Source: Macrostomum hystrix (taxonomy: Eukaryota; Platyhelminthes; Macrostomidae). From it: a stretch of DNA of 64,000 nucleotides. Both the position numbers and the translations under genes were made by a program. The DNA lies in assembly GCA_950097015.1 (NCBI GenBank), contig CATNEN010000026.1:558001-622000 (forward strand), in the 5' to 3' direction. The notes under the pieces are model-generated. The model was not told where the DNA came from. It did not search any database and was given only the letters and a program-made list of their open reading frames with translations. Of the stretch, positions 12,546-23,900 are shown piece after piece; position 1 is the first letter of the stretch; the number at the start of each line of letters is the position of its first letter.

Positions 12546-14144
12546 TCAAGAACCGACTACTCAAGATCCCACTACTTAAATCCTAACTGAAAATCCTAGA
12601 TCTCAAAAATGTCATTATCTAGAATTATCCCATGAATGTAAGAATTGAGAACCGCGAATATTAGTAGAATTATCCCAGAACATCAATTCTAGCTTCTCTT
12701 ATTTAGTTTCCAAATCTTCTATGTGTAAATACATTACTTTTTTCTCTCTACATCGCCTCATCTCGTCACCTGGCTATCACTCACAGAGACGAACAACTGC
12801 TCTAACTAACGCGATCTCTTCTTAGCTAATTCTGACTCAAGAATTTTTTGTGTTGCCATTGTTGCTTCTACTGTTGTCAAAATAAAAGTTTTTTTTTACT
12901 TACGTCATTTTTTGTTTTACTCCGACTCGTTTCCGGGTTTTGGTTCTTTTTTATTTTGTCTACAGTTTCTGCCAACGATGGTTTTATAGTAACTGTTCTG
13001 TTTAAAAGGCACTATTCGAAAAACACTCACTAATGCTACTATATTATTGTGCCTCTTGTTTGCTATTATAATTATAATTAATTTTTTTCTTTAATGCTAT
13101 CTTAACACTCGACCTCTATTCATAGGCCGATTATTGCAATAAAAATGGCGTTGAGTTATCATTTTCTCATTCAATTTCACTTCGCTGCGGATTAGTAGTT
13201 GGATTATCTCTGCTTTAATCCGATGCCTCCCGCTTCTGTTGCTCTTGTCGGTTGTGTTGAAAGGACTCCCAAAAATAGATTTCGTGCGCATACTACACTA
13301 CTGACGCAGTTTTATTAAGTAGAGCATTCAGCGTTCAGCTGTGCTCGATTTCAGCATTGATCTTCTTGTTCCCCCCTCTTAAAAATAAAAGACGCTTAAG
13401 AAAAGTGATTTGCCTTGGCCATGCTTTTTGCATTACATATTTGTCTATTTACAAACGCCTTCTACCACTATGTTCTGAATCCCCAAAAAACTTTGTTTAT
13501 GGCAGGAATTTATCTTAGTTTTTTTGCTTTTCTGTGCCTACTCGCTAGAGAATGTACCTCTGAATTAGGTCGAGCCATTTTGTTTTTTTTTAACTAAAAT
13601 ACTCAAACGTTCTCTATGATTGAACTAAACTGCCCTGTCCCATTAGATGGTGATATTATTATTCTTATTGCTATTGTGTCATTTTGTTGAATTAATTACC
13701 TTAATGGGAACCATTAGCTTGTATTAAAAAATCCCATTATCTTATCCTATTTTGCCGCCACCTTTTGTACTTTTTGTTGCCACTCTTTCCTCCTACCAAA
13801 ATAGATTGAAACGCGTCAACCTGTTTGCTTCTTGTTTGGACACTTGCACGTTGACGCCGCTGACTAAATTGATTTTTAAACTATTTAATTTACCTTAAAA
13901 GGCTTTGCGTTTCTGCGACTGTGCTGTTAATTACTACTACTATTTTTATTATTAACGCTTACTATTTGCTATGATTGCTAACTGAATTTATACTACTTAC
14001 TGTGCGTTATTCATATTATAGTTATACTGGTGTATTGCAGTTCGCGCTGCCGCCGTGCTTTTCCGGCCGTTGAATTTGGAACAAGTCTGTCGCGTCTCGC
14101 TGAATATACATTTTGAGACATGTCTGAGTCTTTTGTCCTGGCCA
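12546..14144. other. AT-rich intergenic sequence
   Basis: No family match, splice-linked frame or transposon ends were seen. Short open frames of about 60 codons near 12850, 13100 and 13415 show no recognisable features. The region separates MARK from the convergent neurotactin-like gene. Confidence 0.4.
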
Positions 14145-14990
14145 TATGCTCTTCTGACATCCCACGGGCTCTTCTGACATCCCACGGGCTCTTCTGACAT
14201 CCCACGGGCTCTTCTGACATCCCACGGGCTCTTCTGACATCCCACGGGCTCTTCTGACATCCCACGGGCTCTTCTGACATCCCACGGGCTCTTCTGACAT
14301 CCCACGGGCTCTTCTGACATCCCACGGGCTCTTCTGACATCCCACGGGCTCTTCTGACATCCCACGGGCTCTTCTGACATCCCACGGGCTCTTCTGACAT
14401 CCCACGGGCTCTTCTGACATACAACAGACTCTTCTGACATACAACAGACTCTTCTGACATCCCGCAGACTCCTCTGACATACAGCAGACTCTTCTGACAT
14501 ACAGCAGACTCTTCTGACATACAACAGACTCTTCTGACATACAGCAGACTCTTCTGACATACAACAGACTCTTCTGACATACAGCAGACTCTTCTGACAT
14601 ACAACAGACTCTTCTGACATACAACAGACTCTTCTGACATACAGCAGACTCTTCTGACATACAACAGACTCTTCTGACATACAGCAGACTCTTCTGACAA
14701 ACAACAGACTCTTCTGACATACAGCAGACTCTTCTGACATACAACAGACTCTTCTGACATACAGCAGACTCTTCTGACATACAACAGACTCTTCTGACAT
14801 ACAGCAGACTCTTCTGACAAACAACAGACTCTTCTGACATACAGCAGACTCTTCTGACATACAACAGACTCTTCTGACATACAACAGACTCTTCTGACAT
14901 ACAACAGACTCTTCTGACATACAACAGACTCTTCTGACATACAGCAGACTCTTCTGACATACAACAGACTCTTCTGACATACAGCAGAAA
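14145..14990. repeat. 20-bp minisatellite, about 42 copies in two blocks
   Basis: Left block (to about 14414) repeats CTTCTGACATCCCACGGGCT almost without change. The right block repeats CTTCTGACATACAACAGACT with ACAGCAG and ACAAAC variants in patterned alternation. Because 20 is not divisible by three, a stop-free unit opens all three minus-strand frames at once, giving three overlapping pseudo-proteins of 337 to 384 codons. None is credible as a gene. Confidence 0.97.
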
Positions 14991-15544
14991 GGCCAATTGC
15001 TCTCCCACAATTAACCTGTAGTTGGTGACTGCAAATCGAAAATTGTTGCCCAATAAACCAGCTCTGCACGCGAGTCCAATTGAAATATGCAACTGAAATG
15101 TAACCCTTATAAACTTACGCTTTTTTGCTACACTAGTTGCCATGGCCACGGATGTCATTGCGAAAGATAGGCACACTAATGCTGATGGCCACCAGTTCTA
15201 AGCCAAACTGGTGCCCAAAGTGAAGGCGAGCGATGCTTTCTACCTCAATAGTCGGTGACTCCTTTTTTGCCAGAAAACTTAAGCCATATGCGTCATCTAT
15301 ACTGTCTTCCTGTCCCGTTCATGCGCAATAAATGATCCCATGCAGTTGCAAAAATTTACCCAACAAAAAATAAAATAATTTACAGTCGCATTGAAACAGC
15401 AATGCTCAACATTTTGCCTTCGAAAGAAAACAAGAGGCTGATTGCGTATGAAAATATTTTGGCTTCACTCCATGACTTAACCAAGCATTACATAAGAAAC
15501 CAGAGGCACATCTGTAGCTGCAAAATAGCTTCCAATTATGCAGT
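14991..15544 (-). other. 3' flank of the neurotactin-like gene
   Basis: Unique sequence downstream of the stop codon on the minus strand. No canonical AATAAA was found close to the stop. Nothing else is recognised. Confidence 0.4.
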
Positions 15545-18500
15545 TTAATTGAATCTAGACATGTACATTAACACGTGCCAATCGTCTCGCGCCGCACCGT
15601 ACAGCTCGTGGCACACAGATTTAATGTGCTGACTCCGTTTGGTGTCCATACCAGCCTGACTGCCCCGATGATCCAAAATGTTCATGGTGGATTCAAAGAC
15701 GTCGGCTCCGCTTGATCCCACCGCTGCCACCAAGTGCTGCTTGTGGTGCAAGTCTCTAACCCTGTCGTGCGCAAAGTCGGCTAGAATTGCAGTCGTGACA
15801 GCGCGATAATCGTTCAGTTGGCGCATGCCCTCGTCGCCAATGTTGAACGCGAAGCGGCAAGCGTCTGCGGAGTCGTCATCGAAGCTGTGAAGTAGAAATC
15901 TGAAGACAATCGGTTTTTAAGTGATTATTTTAATTCATTAAAGCTCACTCCACCATCACCATCACCACCACCATCGCTCATCAGCTTTAAAATGTTAATT
16001 TCAAGTATTTCATAAGCTTGAAACTAATTTTTCCAATTCCAGATTTAGTCAGAAACGATACCTGTTTTCTTCTTAAAGTAATGTCCAAAAAATAAGATTT
16101 TGTTTGCTGTAATTACCTGGGCAGATTGCAGTGAATTTTAGAATTGCCAACATATAATGGCATAGTTTGGTAGCTGCTAATGTCGAATATGTTGAACATA
16201 GGAGCGCCAATGACGTTCTTAAACAGTAAGTGGTACATTAGTGCCTGCACAGGGCACACCGTCCTAATGTCGTAAAGAAGCATGCGACGCATCTGCTCAT
16301 AGTCAATTTCGTCTTCATTAACTTCTGATTTCATCAGGTCCACGTAGTGCTGAACGATTGTCGAACCCAACCTTTGTGTGTTCCGCTTAGCGTAGACTCG
16401 CTCCAGCGATCGTCTGAAGCCAGTCTCCACTTTGAAGCGGCTCTCGTTTCGTCGCCCTGTCGGAAACAGAGACCAATAATAGCCGCTGGCGGAGCTGCTG
16501 AAGAACACAACTGGTTTGTTCGCCATCTTTAGGCTCTTGTCGCGCAGTGCGGCTAGCAGGCTTGAGTTCAGGATGGTCGGAGGCAAGTGCAGGAGGCTCC
16601 TCTCTGTGACCTGTCTGCACAAGTGGTGTTCAGGGGTGGCGGCACATTCAGAGCATTATTCTCAGAGAAATCTTTCTCAAGCAAAAAAAAGAAATACGAT
16701 TCAAGACTTCCGAAGTCGGCCAATTCCAATAGCAATTTGATGCTTTGAGAGACTAACAATTAAGCTTACCTGGCCTCCATTTCTGGAAATTCGTCTAGGT
16801 AACTGTGCACTGTTCTCAGCCACTGAGGCATAACTCGGACAGTGTCATTCTGCGATAAATGATTTAGGCAGTCTGCAGACGCATTGTGCTTAAACTTCTG
16901 GTAGCACTCATCGATTTGATCCTGGCTGATATTCCAAGCTAGTGAGAACAGTGGCGATGGCTCCTGAAGAAACACGTCCTCCAAAATGGAACCCATACCT
17001 GACAAAGGTAGGATCTCTGGCGATGGATCAATAAGCCAGAATTTGTTGACATACACTGCCTCCGGAGATAGCAACAGCCTAAAATAGTAGTAAGATGCAA
17101 TTCAAGGGTCTGATTAAACGTTCATTTTGCTCTGCTGTTGCTTTTGTTGAGCAGAAATGCTGTATTATTATTATTAATTATTAATATGGGTTCTCGACTA
17201 AAAAAAAACATAAAAAGCGAAGTTTTGTAGGAATCAACTATTGAGCTGGGTAGGGAAAAGCAAATTAATTAAAAATAGAAGCAGTAAAAACACAAAGGAC
17301 GCCAGGGATAAAAAAATATGAAATATATATTGTTAAATGGTAATACGAGCTCGTAGACTCAGGGCAGCTGTTCCCTTGCTTAGAGAATTCTATGATGTAC
17401 TTTGCTAAAGCTTCAGTGGTTTCCCTATCGTCTTGTGTCGTTATATAGTTAGATTTCTCTTCTGCTGTTAAGGACGCGAAATTGGTAGTTTTCCTAGAAA
17501 TGTTCTTTTCAAAATTCGAACGTACGGCGCTATACATATTCCAACTGAAGTTAAAAAGGAAGTGGGCCTCGTTTTCAACTTCCTTGCTACATAATCTATT
17601 CTCATACGGAATTTTTGGTCTCGCAGTTCGCAATGTTTCGCAAGCTAGCTTATGGTTTCCTAGTCTAAACGAGGATATGGTACGTCTCAACTCCGGGTTG
17701 TATATTTGTTGTAAATATTTTTCGGCTGAATAATTTAGCTTAAAGTATTAATAGAAATGACTTAGCTTGCTTGAGTTCTGTGTCCTTTGTCTCCAATGGG
17801 TATCAAACTGAGAAACGAAATTTTTCCTGTGGTTTCTAATTGCTTTTGCAGGACTAATGCCTCTGTAGTTCAGCATAACCTCATTGTGATCTTTGCTTTG
17901 ATTCCAACATCACTGTATGTTTGGTCCGCTTATAACGGGAAAATTATGGAGTCCGGCCGGCTTGTTATGGAGGCCCAGTATGAAATGCTTCTTTTCTGGA
18001 TGTTGTATAATAATGCTCTGTCCCTTGAATAATATGGACTTCGTCTTGGCCTTGACTTCATACTGCATAGATTCCTGCCTTTTTGCCAAACCTGCACGCA
18101 GAGTGCAGTTTTAATTCCCGTGTACCGTATGTGGTCTCACAGATTCACTCACCAAAGTCCAAGTGTACCACCGGATCCTTCGCCAAGAAAAACAACTCGC
18201 CTAGCGTCTCCGCCGAAACTATCAATTGTCTTATTGATCCACAGCAGAGCTTGTGTAACATCGCGAATAAACAAGTTGCCCATGAAATTGTCGCGATTCA
18301 GGATTGCGGCGCCGTCCAGCCCGATGCGGTAGTTCACAGTGACGACAACGCAGTCGAGGCTTTCAACAACTTGCGCTGCTGGCATTATTGGTTTATTGTA
18401 CACTAAATCGTTACCTGTCACGAGGACAATCACCGGTCGCCTACCCTCGTTAAGTTGAGGTGTTGAAACGCTCAAACAAAGACTCTTAGCACTACCGACA

Positions 18501-19664
18501 ATCTCACTGGAATCGGGGCGCTGCAGCTGTGCCTGCCAAGATGATTTGTCCGACCCAAGCTTGACCATTACACCGTAGCTCCAGAAGAACGCGCCCTTCT
18601 CAAAGCTGACCATAGCCTTTTCTGGATTAAAATAGTAGTGCTCGAAGCAGTCCAGAAAGTTCTCCATAAAGTTGCTCTCCTCGAAGCGGTGCGAGTAGCT
18701 TGCGTATGGCAAGGCGTAGAACACCAGGTTCTTTTTTTTCTGCGTGTAATTAAATCAGGTGTCCTAGTCTTTCATTCATCTAAAGAAAAACTCCGAGAGT
18801 ACTGTGAGAGAGGTTTTTTGTGAATTAGGGAGACCCAAATGGCCATCGCAGTATTACTAATTTGTTCAGTGTAAAATTAGTGTTGGCGCGTCATGTGCAT
18901 TGATGATAAGGCCCAAAACTCACAGTATCCAAATCCTTTATGATGGCACATGGAGTACGCACGTGCTGAAAATCGAAGGTCTGCAGCAGCCGCAGTGTGT
19001 TGAAGTAGGTCGATTGTGACAGGAGGATGCTGATCAGCGCGTGACTTATCGCAAAGATAACGAGTGTGATAACAATCAGTACAAAAGATATTGTCCCCTT
19101 TGTTTTGTTGGCTGTGGCCAGGGCATTAAAGCAAGCCTTTGAGAGCAACAACTCACGGGCGCATAGGGGCTCAAACTGAATTGGCAACCGAATATTAGAC
19201 GTACGCTTAAAAGTGCGTTTCTGTCTCTTAGTTGATACTTTCTGTGCCGTATCTTCTCCAGACGCAGGTGTTTTCTGTTGCGTATCCTCGTCAGATGTTG
19301 GTCCATTCTGTTTCGTATCCTCGTCAGATGTTGGTCCTTTCTGTTTCGTATCCTCGTCAGATGTTGGTCCTTTCTGATTCGTATCCTCGTCAGATGTTGG
19401 TCCATTCTGTTTCGTATCCTCGTCAGATGTTGGTCCTTTCTGTTTCGTATCCTCGTCAGATGTTGGTCCTTTCTGATTCGTATCCTCGTCAGATGTTGGT
19501 CCTTTCTGATTCGTATCCTCGTCAGATGTTGGTCCTTTCTGATTCGTATCCTCGTCAGATGTTGGACGATTCTGTTGCGTATCCTCGTCAGATGTTGGTC
19601 CTTCCTTTTTCGTATTCTCCTCAGAATTTGGTGCATCTTGTTCCTGTTTCGTGTTGTCATCCAT
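15545..19664 (-). CDS. Neurotactin-like type II membrane protein with inactive cholinesterase-fold ectodomain
   Basis: Five exons on the minus strand, 19664-18924, 18739-18153, 17078-16770, 16614-16117 and 15899-15545, join in phase to 829 residues. Residues 1-23 lead into an acidic repeat of an 11-residue unit, TSDEDTNQKGP type (24-144). A basic stretch follows, then one membrane helix (about 191-215), then a cholinesterase-like ectodomain with the family's LPYA motif soon after. The nucleophile elbow reads GEGSGG (residues 433-438) where active esterases have GESAG, so the serine is replaced by glycine. An N-terminal cytoplasmic tail, single anchor and dead esterase fold are the layout of neurotactin-class adhesion proteins (CLAMs), which act in neuronal adhesion without hydrolysing substrate. 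The adhesion role is family inference. Glutactin or gliotactin relatives are alternatives. Confidence 0.85.
17330..18080 (-). pseudogene. Degenerate LINE fragment (reverse-transcriptase ORF C-terminus)
   Basis: This lies wholly within the second intron of the neurotactin-like gene. On the minus strand one frame runs from about 18080 to 17340, broken by two in-frame stops (TGA near 17900, TAA near 17750). Its end carries motifs typical of the C-terminal tail of non-LTR retrotransposon polyproteins as I know them: RLGNHKLACET, RPKIPYENRLC and VENEAHFLF. It is not an exon, because the flanking exons join in phase without it. The family cannot be named from this piece. Confidence 0.55.
19233..19595 (-). 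repeat. 33-bp coding minisatellite in the neurotactin-like gene
   Basis: About eleven in-frame 33-bp units encode the acidic 11-residue repeat (TSDEDTNQKGP and variants with TKQ, TQQ, QNG). Unlike the intronic arrays in this window it is inside a phase-consistent coding exon, and the period keeps the frame. Unit identity is high, so repeat number may vary between individuals. Confidence 0.9.
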
Positions 19665-20967
19665 CTTTTTTCTTTGTTCTTCAATTCCGTTGTTATTTAG
19701 GTTTGATTCGCGTACAATAGATTAGGCAGCAAATTGTCGTGCTTTCGTTCGTTTTAGTAGTCTGCTTATTATTTACGTTAGAACGATTTCTTACTAAAAT
19801 TGACAGTTCATCAGCCACTATCAAATACTGATCACTCCAAGTATCGATATTAGTAGCTCAGTTCAGTTTTCGTGCTAAATGACTAAAAGTGACTAACTTA
19901 TTGTTTTCCTACTCTCGATATAAAAAAGAAGTTCATTCTGAAACTTTTTAAGTAAGGATGTATTTTTTACTTGACTTTGTGCCATAGAATCACAAAAAGT
20001 CTAATTTGGTGAAACGAATTGAACTTATGTAATTCCCACTATTGGTTTTAATAAACATAGACGTAGAGCTTGTAATTTTTTTAACACTGGGTTGCAATGC
20101 ATGTAGCTTTAAGTGGCATAAAACTTCTTTTTATGTATAACATATAAACATTTTTCTGTTTGTGATAAGGTGAAAACGCGAGAGTTGTTTTAGTAATGCT
20201 CGTCGTTTTATACACGCAGGCCTTCTCTATGTAGCCTCTACAATACAAAATGTAAAGTAGTCCATGCACAGAGGTATTGGAACATCGTAGCTGCAACATG
20301 GATTTGGGTATGAGCAAACAATGGGATGATTTGATCAATATTCCATCCACATGCGAGTTTGCAATCTTTGCTAGATATTCTAAACAATGCTATTCGCTTC
20401 GCTAAAATCGGCGGTAATGATATCAATATGTCGAGATATCTCTCCTAGCCTATTCTATTAAATGAGATGAGCGCATCATTGATGCATGGAAACTAAGGCC
20501 TTGAGCGCTTCTGTTTCGTACATTCTTTTCAGATATTTTTTCTTATGTTTCTTATGACTCCCTTATTTTGTGATTTGATTTAACAAATTAGGTTAAATCT
20601 GAAAGCCGATTAATTTTTTGCGAGTTTTATCTATTAAAACAAAGGGTTTGTATTTTATAGCATTAAGCTGAGAATATGCTGCCTTGTTATTCTGTTTATA
20701 ATAGAAAAAAGGTAAATTCCTAAAAAAATTGAATTACGTTCAGCTTATCAAAAAAGTTCAAATGGTTATTTCTCGTCATTTCGTGTTGCTCACTGTTTCG
20801 TTTCATTTCTTTATTTTGCTTCTGCTCGTATCGTATCTTATTTCATTGATAGTAAAGTTGTCTTTTGACTCCATGGTCGCATGCTAAAATTTTTATCTCA
20901 TACTTTTAGGCTAATTTCAACAAGACCAACTTTTCGAACTAGTAATACAAAAATATCCTGCTCAAAT
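19665..20967. promoter_or_regulatory. Head-to-head intergenic region between the neurotactin-like gene and KARS
   Basis: The two divergent start codons are 1303 bp apart, so both promoters must lie here. No clear TATA box or known element was recognised. A strong acceptor (CATACTTTTAG, ending at 20909) lies 58 nt before the KARS start, so the KARS leader is probably spliced, in cis or in trans. Confidence 0.5.
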
Positions 20968-23900
20968 ATGTCCACAACTGCAGAAGAGAAGCTTAGCAAG
21001 AAGTAAGAGCCTTTCGTTGAACCTGCTTTTTGATTGATTGATAAATTTCGTAGTAAAAATACTGTTTTATGAATTTCGTTGGACTTAATAATACTTATTA
21101 TTATTATTAGGCTTTCCTAACTCAATAAAAGAAAACAATGTGATGATTTAGCAGCTTTAGCTCTAGATAGGCCTAGTCTCTTCTAGAAAAAACATTTTCG
21201 TATATATGGTCCATAGTCCGGATCATGCTGGACTTACGCCGGAGGAAAAATCCAACATTTTTGGCTCTTACGCCAGACTTACGCCAACCAAAAAAGGTCC
21301 CTCTGACTTACACCACCCAAAAAAAGGTCCTTCACAAATCATGTTAATCAGTGATTAATTAAATTCAGAAGTTGCAACTGTTTAAAAATCTCACAAGTTG
21401 CAAATTCTGAATCAAGTATCAAAGTAAGCATCTTAAAGCTAAAAAAACTTTTGCTATCCTACAATAGATATTCTGCTATCTCATTTATACGAACTGCAAT
21501 ATTTTAATGAACTTTGTTTTAATGCTGCTCCTAATTAACGCAAACATCATAATTAACGCAAATGTGTTATGTTCTATAGTGATACATATGATCGTGATTC
21601 ACGATCGTGGTGATCGTGGTTACGCCAACCACTTACGCCACCAGATTTTTTGGTCAAAAGTTACGCCAACCTTACGCCGACCAACATATTTACCAGCAAC
21701 ATTTACGCCGGAAATTTCCGCCGTAACCAGCATGATCCGGACTATGGTATATGGTCAATAGAAAATAAAAAAAAACTAAAGTGAGGTTTGCAATATAAGC
21801 TCACAACACTAGCCAGCTATCAGTATTCTACCACTTTTAACTTCAAATAGGCAAAAAACCAAGGAAACTAGCTAATTATGCTTTTAGCTGAACCAACACA
21901 ATCTATGTATTTTTTCATATAGATATACCATGTGCTAGCTGGGTTACCATGAAAATATTTGGCTGTGTCCTAGTTTCCAATATTAAGTTATTTTGACTCC
22001 AAAATGTAAGCAAACAGACAATAGCAAGTTTTTTTAAGTAGTAATATAGGTCATAACACTTAAATAGCAATATTATACAAAATTGTAATGGGTTAGCTAG
22101 TACTCAAAGCTATTAAAAAACTCAGTACCTGGACACTTCGTCATCTTACAACTTCGTCATCCAGATGACGATCTGTCCAATATCTTAGAGGGTGGATGAC
22201 GAAGAGACTTAGACTTGTGCCATAGTCAGGAAGGTGGCAGTTTGGTCGGAAAATTCCGGCGCACACAAGCCCTTTTTGGGCACACAACGGCGCACAACGG
22301 CGCACAGCGGCGCACCACAACAGCGCACAGTGGCGCACTGGCGCACAGCAGCGATCCCATGTAACGATGTAAGTCGTTACTTGTTACAGCACACTATTCA
22401 CTGTTCTATCTAATGTAACACTGCATTCTACAAAAAAAAATAAAAATAAAATATTTTCCTTTTCCTTTTTACCTTTGTTTTTGCCATTTGCTTACTTTTT
22501 ATGTTTGTTTAGTTTTAAAAATTAGAAATTAAAATAAAAATTTTTTAAATTTCTATTTTCGGTTTAACAATCTCAATTTCTCATAATATAATATAGATAG
22601 CCCGTAACCGTCCCGTACCCGTATTAACCATTATATTCTCTTGTCTCGTGACTCGACTCTCGTGTAACGTTTATTTATTTCATTCATTTATTCATTTATG
22701 AGAATAGAATGAGTTCGCCTTATGTAAATGCAAATGCTAGTAGTGATCCAGATCACTAGGGTTTATTGAAAATATTGGCGCACAAAAATTGTTGCTATGT
22801 TGTAAAAAAAGGTCTTTTATTGTCGCAAGGCAGGTAGTGGCAGGCGCACAACGGCGCACACGAGGGTTTTTGTGTCGGCGCACGGCGCACAATTTTGGGA
22901 GAGGCCAAAATTTGTTCCGGCGCACACTCTGCCACCTTCCTGACTATGGGACTTGTGGACACTTCGTCATCTATAAAACAAAAGTGTTCAAAGTTAGAAC
23001 AGAACCACCCCTCCCCACCCCTCCTCACATTGTGTTGGCACCTATTATTCAACACTTATAATGAAATCAGTTTTGACACCTCTTTTTTACAATTTAGAGT
23101 GTGAAGTGTGTTCACACCTCTGCCCCACCACCCTACATCCCCACCCTCACTTTATTGATGACAAACTGACCAAACTTTAAAGCATGCCAATTGGCTGGAT
23201 GATGAAGCGTCCTACCTTCCAAGTGGATGATGAAGTTGTAAGATGACGAAGTGTCTAGGATCCAAAAAACTCTTCTCTGGGTAGAGTTGGCACTAGAGGA
23301 ACATGCTGAAAAGGGAGTCAAAAAGGTTGTCATTAGTGCTAGTGCCATGTTGAATATAGAACTTTGCCTTCATATGTGTAGGCCCCTATAGGTGCCTTCA
23401 ATGATATTAGTGTGTTAGCCTTAGTCTCAAAGATGTAGTGTACGCTGGAATTCCTCTGGCATACACCATGGCTTAGGCCAATTTGGCATACAGTTTCTGG
23501 CATACAAAAACTCTGAAAAAATGAAATGGCGTACAAGTGTCTACAAGTAATAACTGGACAAGTGCAACTTTAATTGGCGTACAGTATTATAAAAGCCTAA
23601 CAAAACATAACTCGTAACATAACATAAGACATTTTAATTTTTTTATTATCTGCTCGCCAATATATAATTTAGTTTGTTATGTAATAAAAAACAAAATAAT
23701 AAAAATTGCAACAAATAAAATGTATTGATTATTACACAGTTTGTGGAACTGAATTTGTTTATTTTGTTTTACCTTTATCATGCATTTCTTTTTATTAATA
23801 ATTTAAATTGCTTCAATCAAAACATATTTTTTACGTAGCATACAAATTTGTAGAATTCGTACAAATAGCGTAGAAATTTTCAGTTGACTGCTTTTGGTGT

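Noticed and set aside
14011-15176. Three overlapping minus-strand open frames of 337-384 codons
   Set aside because: All are readings of one stop-free 20-bp repeat in three frames; no codon bias or family similarity.
17265-17690. 141-codon minus-strand frame as an exon of the neurotactin-like gene
   Set aside because: Exons on either side join in phase without it (TG+G), and its sequence resembles a LINE C-terminus.
15545-18739. Functional acetylcholinesterase or carboxylesterase
   Set aside because: The nucleophile serine position is glycine and the rest of the ectodomain is strongly diverged.
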